Below are positions 55,836 to 64,000 of a DNA stretch of 64,000 nt, one piece after another. A program made the position numbers and the translations under genes. The DNA comes from Puccinellia tenuiflora (Eukaryota > Streptophyta > Magnoliopsida > Poales > Poaceae). Under the pieces are notes generated by a model. The model did no database searches and was not told the origin of the DNA. It saw nothing but the letters and a program-made list of their open reading frames with translations. The DNA lies in the NCBI GenBank assembly GCA_012064385.1, contig QRDG01000534.1:1136086-1200085 (forward strand), in the 5' to 3' direction. Within the stretch, counting starts at the first letter, position 1; every line of letters begins with the position of its first letter.

Positions 55836-58800
55836 ATGGAGGACGACGCCCCCATCACCCGAGACGACGCCCCCTTCATCCGAGATGAGGAGAATGAAGA
55901 CCGAATGCAAGCAATTATATATGATAGGGCTGCAGGACCCAATTCTGATGGAGAAGATTCCGGCGAAGAAGACGACGAAGATTTCAGCGCGAAATGTTTG
56001 AATGACTCCGGTGAGGGAGTTGAGTTAGAAAATTTCAGAGACGACAACGACGACGAAGAAGTGCCGTTAGAAAACTCCGGCGAGGTATATATTAGTCTTA
56101 GCTAGATGCATTAATTGATTTATATTGCACTTATTAACGAAACATTTTTCTTTTAGCCCTCTGGATCTAAGTCGTCAATCCCTAAACGAGGCCCGAACCA
56201 AGGGGTAAAGCTGCCGGATGGTGCAAAGTTGTCGATCGACGAAGTTAGTGTAAAAGGCACACCGGAGAAACCCGAAGGAATCTACACTAAATATGTAGCT
56301 CAATGCGGCGTTCTTGTTAGGGACGCCGTCCCGATCACCGTTGCAGAATGGAATAAGCCGAAGAAAGCCAACATTGGCGCAAAATATCTTGAGAAAAGAA
56401 TTAAAGATACCCTTTGGACCTCGATGTTGGATTCTTTCACCCTACCGGCAGATCTCCCACAGAAGAGGCAGGATAAAGTCAAGCAATGGACTCTTAGCAA
56501 AATGGCCCAGCAATTCAAGAACTGGAAGAACGCATTGTGGAGAAAATATGCGAAAAAACCTCCAAATTTCATCGGAGCTCTAGAGAAGTTATAGGAAATC
56601 GGCCGTCGCTGTGGCCCGATCGACCCAAAATAAGTTGAATGCTCAGAAGAAGAAATATCACCATCGTTTGGGCTCAGGTGGCTACAAGACTGCCTTGCCT
56701 AAGTGGGAAGCCTATGAAAACGAGCTGCGTAAAAAAGGGATCACTCCACAGACAGATGGCTGGCCCGACAGGTCCAAGTTCTGGTTGTTTGCGCATGGGG
56801 CAGTCTTGGACCCAGACACAGGGCTGATTGTTGCGCAGGGAAAATGGAAGAAAAGAATTACAAGAGTCGCCAAAAAACTAGTTGACGCAATAGAACTAGT
56901 CCGACAGGGAAAATATGTTCCCGATAGAGAGGACGACGAGCTTTCACTCGCCCTCGGGAATAAAGAACACTGGGGACGATGTCGAGGCAGAGGAGGCGGG
57001 GTTGGTTTTCTTGAAGGGTTTCCGGAGGATGCTGCAACTTATAGAAAACATTGCAGAAGTAAAAAGAGGGAGGCGGAGAGGTTTACTGCATTAGAAAGCC
57101 AGATGCATGATGTGAAGGAGCAACTGGCTTTAATTACCCAGCAAAGGGAATCTCAGCCGCGAGTAGAAGATCATGCAGTCGAAGTCTGCCCATCTCAGCG
57201 GAAAAGCAGCGTGGGTTCCACGTAGCTACAAGATCCTGCAGTTGATGAACCGTCGGCGGCGCGCTACCCCGTGGATGATATCACGGAGAAGACAAATTGT
57301 GAGTTACATGCGCCAATGAATAACCTTAGTTTTCCGGTGGCGAATGGCTATGCTTTACCACATCAACTTGGAGCAACCTTCCATTTTGGTGAGATTCCAG
57401 CTGGATTTGCTTGTGTCGGGGTCACGAAAGTTTTGTCGGGATTCAACTCAATGCATCTTGACATTCCTGGAGCTGAAGGCGAGAAGACATTGGGAGAAGT
57501 CGAGCTTGGTATCGTTCTATGGAAGAAGAAATACATCAAGTTTCCAGACTCGGCGCCAAGGCCACCGACTCCTCCGGTTAGAAATTCACCACAGCAAAGT
57601 CCACCCTCCTCCCCCGACGATGTGGAGCCCACCGCGAGTCCATCGCCCGCACCGTCCCGTCAGCCGACTGCTGCGCCCACTAGATGTAATTTGACAAAGC
57701 GGAAGCTGTTCACGTCGTCCCCTGTCAAGAAACGTGCAAGAAAACCCAAGGAAGTCAAGGCTCCTGAGAAGTTAGCTGGCGAGATGACTATGGAGGAATT
57801 AAAACTGAGCACACAAGGCAAGGCTAAAGCCTTTTTTGAACAAAAAAAAAGGAAAGACTGGAGGCAAGACTTGACCCCATGAAGGAACATCTGAAGACTA
57901 TACCAACCGAGGTAAAAGATCGCACCGTTGACAACCTATATAGGTTTCCACAGCCGCCCCTTTCAGACTATGAGCGAGGTATTGACAAGGTACTTTCCTC
58001 ACAGACGGAGAAAGAAAAAGCGTGCGGGAAAAGAGTTGCCCAGCTCGGAGAACAAGAAGCACAATCGATCGCCCCGCTCATTGTGCCTTCTGAAGCTCGG
58101 GAAATCAAGCATGGAGAAGTTGTCATTAGCGACGTGGGTTATGAAATAGCGTAGATAACAATTCAACCTAAATTTGAACTCGGGCTGCCTCTGGTCGAAA
58201 ATCCGAGTGCTCTAACAACACAGATATATAAATTGAATAACTGGTACATGGCCGCCGTAAAACAAGGGAGAGAATATCTCATGGCGGGAGTTAAGGACCA
58301 ACACTACTTCCGAGAATATGGTGTGCAGGTTGAGTTCTCCGAACTTTTTCAGATGTACAATCAACTTGCTCTCGACAAATCTATCATCAGCTGCTATTGT
58401 CTGTAAGTAATTTATTTGTGTAATTTAATTATTTATAGTTAAGCTCGTTTCATTGCTTGTAATTATCCTCACAACATTCTTTTGTATGCTATTATGCAGA
58501 ATGAAGATTCGTGAATGCCGAATGGGTGGAATCTGGGACATTGGGTTCATTGACCCGGATAAAGTTAATGAAGTCACCGTAGAAAGTCCTTTCTATGTCC
58601 AGGACACAGAGGACCGTCTGCTAACGTTTTTAAGCGACAAAGTACCAAAAAGGAAATACTTTTTCCTTACAACTTCGGGTTAGTGTTACTGTCTTTTACA
58701 CATTCTATTTTGCTTTCTCGATAATAAGTGTAATTGATGAGTTCTGAATACCTGCGTATATAAATGTGCGCAGGTTCCACTACATTCTGTTTATCATTAG

Positions 58801-59454
58801 ACTCGACGAAGGAGAAGTTGAAGTCTGGGACTCATTAAGGAAAGATCAAGATGATTACAAAAGCGTGCGTCTAATGCTCAATAGGTAATTTCAATCGCAC
58901 TATATCGTCCACTTTCGTTCATTTACGGATATCAAAAGTATATAAAATAACTCCTCAATTCATTTTTTTTTCCGGGCAGGGTTTGGAGAAAGTTCATCGC
59001 GGAAGAACGCGGTGAATGGAAAGATAAGCTGGAGTTCAAGGCTAACAATGTAAGTACTACTACGTATATAGGTATGTGTATCTTTCTAATACCATTATCA
59101 TTCTCTTGATTATTATTTGATTAAATTATATTCTTGTATAGTGGTGTCTGCGACAACCAGAGGGGACTCAACTATGTGGATACTACGTTTGCGAGTATAT
59201 TCACATGAGGGTCAATGAGAGAGTCCATAATGTAAGAAATCGAGAGGTATGTAAATACAACTTTTATTTTGCAACCATCAATTGTGTTTAGTTTCGATCA
59301 TAACTGACCGAATCTCCTTCTTTTAAAGATGTCAAGGAAGCGGAACCAGCTCCTACCACAAAACCGCGTAAAAGCTATTGCGGAGGAATTGGCGGGATTC
59401 ATGCTGACGCATGTCATAGATGAATTCGGTGAATTCTACTATGTCGAAAAATAG
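55836..59454 (+). pseudogene. CACTA-C second gene: DUF8039-type protein with C-terminal Ulp1 (C48) protease domain, decayed
   Basis: Exons by eye: 55836-56084 (acidic, DAPITRDDAPFIRDEE), 56157-58402, 58500-58679, 58774-58884, 58980-59049, 59142-59246, 59329-59454. The large exon carries a TNPA-like part (KMAQQFKNWKNALWRKYAKK; PDRSKFWLFAHG; a coiled coil near 57090) and a DUF8039-like part (YPVDDI, CELHAPMNNLSFPVANGYAL, IPAGFACVGV). The last exons form a Ulp1/SENP fold: His in FHYILFII (58778-58780), Asp in VWDSL (58829-58831), Gln (59154-59156) and Cys in QLCGYYVCEYI (59175-59177). Ulp1 enzymes cleave SUMO-like modifiers. Breaks: frame change at 56592, TAG at 57223, frame change near 57870, TAG at 58152 and frame change in a T run near 58665. 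The protease residues themselves are all kept. Confidence 0.8.
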
Positions 59455-59706
59455 ACTCACTCCGTGCATGTACAAGCTAGCGTTGATCTCCATTGTAATT
59501 ATGACTTTATATGTAATTAACGAGAGTACTTTATATGTGTAGTGAGTACTTTATATGTGTAGTGTGTATTTTATACGTGCTCTCCTCCGAAACCCTGAAA
59601 AATGAGCGAAAAGGAAAAAAACAGAAACCCTAAACCCCGAAAAATAAGCGAAAAGAAATAAAAACCGAAAACCTAAACCTCCCTGAAAAAATAAGGGGGC
59701 AAAAAA

Positions 59707-59925
59707 TGCAGGAACCTTTAGTACCGGTTGGTATTACCAACCGGTACTAAAGGTCCTCCGCCTGCGCGCGCGCTGCTGTGCCCACGTGGAGGGCCTTTAG
59801 TACCGGTTGTATATAAAACCGGTACTAAAGGGGTGACCCTTCAGTGCCGACCTTTTAGTACCGGTTGCACAACCGGTACTAAAGGTCCAATACAACCGGT
59901 GCTGTTGCCCCTTTCTCTACTAGTG
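59707..59925. repeat. Right subterminal repeats and terminus of CACTA-C
   Basis: Repeated hairpins of taccggttggtattaccaac type with ccggtactaaagg, ending in the terminus CTCTACTAGTG at 59925. Confidence 0.93.
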
Positions 59926-59928
59926 AAG

Positions 59929-60337
59929 ATTGTGTTTGGGTTAGTACACTGGGTACTCTAACATATTTGCCTAGGGCACTTCATTTATTTAGCTAGACAT
60001 ATTATTTTATTTCATCCTACTTTATTACAGGACCATGCACGTGATCTATCTGCATGCATGACACTTAAACAATATGCTTGGTTTATTGTTTGATTTACTT
60101 TGTATTTATTAATACTAGCTAAGTTGAAAACCTATATTGAGTTATTTTACCAACCTAATTAGCTAGTAAAAAAGACATGAGTCATTCTCTTTAGGGCTAC
60201 ATAAAAGTAGACATATAGTGCGACTACATGCATGGAATTTAAGTATGGAGTACATGCAATTTGTTTAGTTTTATTTGTATGTTATGTTGATTTCCTCGAA
60301 CAATACATTATCCATTTGATGAAATTTAAGGGCTCTT
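59929..60337 (+). other. Intron 6 sequence after CACTA-C
   Basis: AT-rich, no coding frame or element recognised. It was continuous with 47441 before CACTA-C inserted. Confidence 0.5.
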
Positions 60338-60870
60338 TGGCTTGTGTCAATATGACCAAACCAAAGGCATGATTTCAGATATATTTAATTTGGAGTGACT
60401 TGGCTTGTATCAATATGACCAAACCAAGCACATAATTTAGTGATATGTGAATTTAGAGGGTGCCTTGGTTCATGTCAATATGACCAAATCAAGAGCCCAA
60501 AATTTTAAGTAGACAATGATTTAAAGCAACTTGGTTCATGTCAATATGACCAAACCAAGAGCCAAAATTTAGTGATGATACGAATTTTTAAGCAACTTAG
60601 TTTGTATCAATATGACCAAACCAAGAGCTAAGGTTTTTTATGAAGATATGATTTTAGAGCAACTTAGTTTGTGTCAATATAACCAAACTAAGAGCCATGT
60701 TTTGATCATGTGAATTTAAAGCAACTTGGCATATATCTATTTATTCAAACCAAGAGGCAACATATAGCAAATAGGAAGAGGAAATTCCCTCCTAGTTTGT
60801 ATCAATATGACCAAACTAAGGATCGGGAGGAGAAGCTCCATGGCATGTATCAATATGACCAGCCAAGGAG
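60338..60870. repeat. Near-palindromic tandem repeat, eight clear copies, period about 65 bp
   Basis: The core caatatgacc starts at 60348, 60411, 60476, 60542, 60608, 60675 (one substitution), 60803 and 60851, with a degenerate unit near 60738. Each core is the centre of a larger inverted repeat: cttggtt, then tgtcaatatgacc, then aaccaag. In several units changes on one arm (cttagtt) are matched on the other (aactaag), so the arms co-vary. Confidence 0.92.
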
Positions 60871-61619
60871 CAAGAGAAGGATCACATTCTCACCTTCTTA
60901 CCGATATCCTCCAAGCTTTTTCCGATGACGACCGCCGCCGGCGTGCAGCGCAGCGATGGCTAACACTAGCAGTGGTGGTGTGTATGTGCGATCGATTCTG
61001 GGTGATGGTGAGCGGGGTCTGTGCATGCAATGATCGAGTCTATGAGCAATGATCGGGGTCTGTGTATGCAAATATCGGGGGATGTGTGTATGCGATCAGC
61101 GAGAGATTGATTGTATGATGTGCCACTCCTATTTGCAAATAGGCGCTGGCGGGCAGTAGTTACTGTAGTTTCTGTCGACGCGAGGAGACGCGCCCACGTT
61201 CATAGATCGTGGTAGCGGTTCTACGCTCCTCCTTTTCCTTTTTTTTATTTCTTTTTAATCGGCTGATAATTTGTATCGTGTTCGTTTTGGAAAGCTGACC
61301 GAGTCGTGCTGCAACTCACGTGAACTGTGAAGCGACATCCTGATCCATCTCAATGTATGGGCTGCTGCCATGTGGGCCATGGGCTGATTACTTAAGGCTC
61401 AATTAGGCAACGGTGCCGGTAAATCCATGCACAATCCATGTTGTACGTAGGTCTCTCTCACCATGTATATTTATAACCTGGCTTGAGTGACTTTAGTACT
61501 TGGTATATGCATGTGTATAATCCAAGTACGTACGTACTACTTATAGTGATACGTATGGCGGTATGGCTTAAATTTATACGGGTTAGTAACAGTGTGCGAG
61601 GTTCTTTTATTTTAAAATA

Positions 61620-61778
61620 GTCCCTCCGTTCCTAAATATAAGATGTTTAGTATTTCTCTTTCTATCCGTATCTAGACATGTTTTAGTGTAAGGTTCAAAT
61701 GAATCTTGCACTAAAACATGTCTAGATACGGATGGAAAGAGAAATGCTAAAACATCTTATATTGTTGAACGGAGTGAG
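61620..61778. mobile_element. Stowaway-type MITE, 159 bp
   Basis: Long hairpin: gtccctccgttcctaaatat at the left and an inverted counterpart ending gaacggagtgag at the right, with inner arms around tagacatgttttagtg. TA target duplications at 61618-61619 and 61779-61780. These Tc1/mariner-type MITEs are common in grass genes and introns. Confidence 0.93.
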
Positions 61779-61780
61779 TA

Positions 61781-62594
61781 TTATTTTACATATGTTTCGT
61801 CATTTATTTAATTTATTACAACATGGCCGTATTTTATGGGGCTTGTCGGAACAATGGCGGCATTTTATCACATTGTCGAATATTTCTTTGAAGATTCCGT
61901 GTGTTTTATAACGTTGGGAATTTTGGTCAATATGAGACTTTTGAATATATAAATAAACTTTTATTTCTTTTTTCACGCAAAGCGCTTATTTAATATCATG
62001 TTTATAACCGTTTATTATTCTTTTCAGTATGAGACAAAATTGGTGTCAACACTCCCTTTTTACATAGTTGTGTCAAAATACATGCATATACTCAGTACTT
62101 AATATGGAAATATATTGCCCGCCCTTCTCCATCAGTTTGGATGTTTGGATGAACTGGTTGTGGTTGGTGCAAGATTTTAATATACTATCAAAGCCAGCAG
62201 GTCCCCAAGTTCAAGACACGGCCAACACAATATATTTATAAAAATACTTGTGGCGTGCATCGATCCCACATCTATGGTCTGGTTGAGCCTCTAGACGTGA
62301 GGGGAGGTGTTGAAATATATTATCCCCTCTTCTCCATCAGACCATACACGTGATGTTCCATACATATTCATTAGGCTTGACAATCTAGCTGAATATATAG
62401 TGCTTCATACTGAAACTATTATTTTCATCGGATGCTTTGTACTAAACATAAATACTTACTAAAAATAGAAAGTTAGTAATTCGTTATTTAATGCTGGGCA
62501 ATGTTAGCAATATTCAAGTATCACTTTTCTATTGCAAACTATCAGTTAGATGAGAACACTTGTTATTGCTTGCTAACACCAAATATTTACGCAG
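61781..62594 (+). other. End of intron 6, with an imperfect direct repeat
   Basis: No coding sequence. gaaatatattgcccgcccttctcc-like sequence at about 62107-62140 recurs as gaaatatattatcccctcttctccatcag-like sequence at about 62311-62340. Between them caggtccccaagttcaagac resembles an RNA polymerase III B box, so a degraded SINE is possible but weak. The intron ends in tatttacgcag. Confidence 0.45.
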
Positions 62595-62675
62595 GTGTCA
62601 TGTACATTACTAGCAATGATTGCAACAGTACCACTTGCCCAACTATTGTGCTTTCACATTCCTCTTGTCAAGAAA

Positions 62676-63025
62676 GTAAGTATTAACCACACAAAGGCCT
62701 CATTCATGTTCTATTCTTAGTAGTATGAAGATATGGTTGTGTCGTGTATGATTCTGATAGCAGCTCATGCGTACACATGCAACAAACATCTATTCTACCC
62801 AAGCTCGAATAATATGATTTCAAACAAACAAAACTTCGTAATAGATCAACGAGAATGTTGGACCTGGATTACAAACAACACTTGCATCATCTTAAAATAT
62901 GTCGAGAATATAATATTATCTGACTCATATTTTTGTCAAACATTTACATTTCAACGAACTCAAAATAGATAATTTGGCTCTATGCAAAAGGAAGGGAAAT
63001 TTTGGAAACATACTCTGTACGTTGT
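62676..63025 (+). other. Start of intron 7
   Basis: Donor gtaag at 62676, AT-rich, no coding sequence. It is interrupted by the LTR at 63026. Confidence 0.7.
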
Positions 63026-64000
63026 TGATACGTGTCAAACGTATCTATAATTTTGATTGATCCATGCTTGTTTTATGTCATTGTCATCATTTTAAGGCAT
63101 TTTATTGGACTAACCTATTGAAAAGATGCCTAGTTCCAGTTCCCTATTTTTGCCATGTTTTTGTTGCAGAAAGTTACTTCTGGAAATATTCTCGGAATTG
63201 GATGAAAATTTACGGAGATTATTTATTGAGGAAATAAGGACCGGAGCCAGAAGGGCGGCCCCGGGAGGGACCCCCAAGCCAGGGCGGGTCCCACCCACGG
63301 GTCCAAGGGGGGCCGCAGCCGGGGGTGGTCTCTGCCCCTCGGAGACCCTCTCACGACGCCCTTTGGCCTATAAATCGTCCCTGACGAAAAACCCTAACCC
63401 CCGAAGGATTTTCCCAAATACGATACAGAGCTCTACCGCCATCGCCGACAAGTTTTGGGGGTTCAGAAGGTCCTGTTCCGGCACCCTGTCGGGACGGGGA
63501 TCGACTGCCGGAGCCATCTCCATCAACACCGCTGCTTCCCGTGATGAGGAGGGAGTAGTCCCTCACTGGGGCTGAGGCTTATACAAGTAGCTATGTGGTT
63601 ATCTCTCTCTCCCATGATGTGATCTTCGTTGTGATCATGAGCTTTATTAGTATAGTTGAATACATGATGTTTCCCTATGTGTAATGGATATGATGTTGCT
63701 CAAGTGGTGTTATCTAGTATAATTTGCGGAGTCACCGTTATGATCACGGTACCACGGTGACAGTGAGGGTGCCGTGTGTGGCTCTATGCATCAAGATTAG
63801 AGGGATCTTCATCATGAGTTTGTTCTTTATTATTGTTGGATTGAATAGATCATGAGGTTTCTTAATGCTTGTGTTATTGAAGAAAGAGACTATTCAAGAA
63901 ATAGGTTGTGGTGTTTGTTAGTACTATCTTTAGATGCGGATAGTGACAGCATGAAGTGTCCATAGATGTGGAATACGAACTTTAAGGTGTGCTTTTCATA
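63026..64000 (+). mobile_element. Start of a long Ty3/gypsy LTR (Triticeae tgatacgt-type)
   Basis: Begins tgatacgtgtcaaacgtatc and continues with a GC-rich block (63236-63360), cctataaatcgtccctg (TATA-like at about 63366-63373), and an AT-rich part running off the window. Start and order resemble the very common Fatima/Sabrina/WHAM-like LTRs of Triticeae, as I recall them; the family is not certain. The element beyond is not visible. Confidence 0.7.

Larger units (their letters stand above)
47445..59925 (+). mobile_element. CACTA-C: full-length CACTA transposon, 12,481 bp
   Basis: Terminal inverted repeats start CACTAGTAGAAAAGGGG on the left and CACTAGTAGAGAAAGGGG on the right (minus strand). 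The 3-bp target duplication aag is exact at 47442-47444 and 59926-59928. Subterminal repeats of taccggtt...ccggtactaaagg occur at both ends and also inside at 52890-52923 and 54262-54420. Genes in order: small coiled-coil gene, transposase, an unrecognised ORF, and a DUF8039/Ulp1 protease gene, all on the plus strand. The internal subterminal repeats suggest a composite of two elements. Every gene carries stops or frameshifts. Confidence 0.95.
31386..62675 (+). pseudogene. DHHC-type protein S-acyltransferase (palmitoyltransferase), TE-filled and probably broken
   Basis: Visible exons: 31386-31427, 31503-31616, 32283-32604 continued at 34213-34275 around a LINE, 35430-35498, 35594-35665, 35854-35981 and 62595-62675; further exons lie beyond the window. 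Exon 2 encodes TM1, exon 3 TM2 followed by CAATNPGDPGI, and the Cys-rich domain runs CSICEVE, HCRVCDSCVDGFDHHCR, then WLNNCIGKRNYKGFF. The DHHC motif is intact (exon 4). Exon 6 and exon 7 encode TM3 and TM4, ending LCFHIPLVKK. These enzymes attach palmitate to cysteines of membrane proteins. Exon 6 is 128 bp, one short of whole codons: the reading frame changes after CFVKQ, where GQIVSRLGSSFSTAAF continues. A second frame change is needed before DDQSIEHH in exon 3. Intron 6 is 26.6 kb. Confidence 0.85.

Overview
The window is nuclear DNA of a large-genome grass, most likely Triticeae (wheat, barley, rye or Aegilops). The evidence is nested LTR retrotransposons and CACTA elements of Triticeae type, Stowaway and hAT MITEs, introns with GT-AG borders, and almost no intergenic space free of transposons. 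There is no bacterial-style operon, CRISPR array, rRNA gene or tRNA gene. The family names are my recognition of protein motifs and termini; no database was searched.

Layout. 1-8422: right-hand part of a CACTA transposon (CACTA-A, minus strand) with a decayed TNPA-like gene and a decayed TNP2-type transposase. 8423-13084: a second CACTA right end (CACTA-B) whose interior holds a fragment resembling the XH domain of plant FDM/IDN2 proteins, an array of about 352-bp tandem repeats, and a captured piece of a third CACTA family. 13085-13975: gag and LTR fragments. 13976-26896: a Ty3/gypsy element without chromodomain (Tat/Retand-like, minus strand) with gag-protease and RT-RNase H-integrase separated by one in-frame TAG, plus an intron-containing gene on the opposite strand. 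26897-29245: a non-autonomous relative with one LTR. 29246-30996: a Copia LTR fragment and a 5'-truncated LINE carrying a hAT MITE.

31386-62675 and beyond: the only recognisable host gene, a plant DHHC-type protein S-acyltransferase on the plus strand. Seven exons are visible. Exon 3 holds a LINE insertion with a 15-bp target duplication. Intron 3 holds a 587-bp hAT MITE. Intron 6 is 26.6 kb and holds a Copia element (36038-46828, target duplication GAGTA, itself split by a 4.08-kb solo-LTR-like insertion with duplication GGTTA), a complete CACTA element (CACTA-C, 47445-59925, target duplication AAG), a near-palindromic tandem repeat and a Stowaway MITE. The window ends in a long gypsy LTR lying in the following intron. 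Two apparent frameshifts and the exon insertion suggest the gene is a pseudogene in this haplotype.

CACTA-C is the most interesting mobile element. Besides the transposase it carries a small coiled-coil gene with a C-terminal membrane segment and a multi-exon gene ending in a Ulp1/SENP-like (C48) cysteine protease domain with visible His, Asp, Gln and Cys residues. All of its genes carry stops or frameshifts, so it now depends on other copies for movement.
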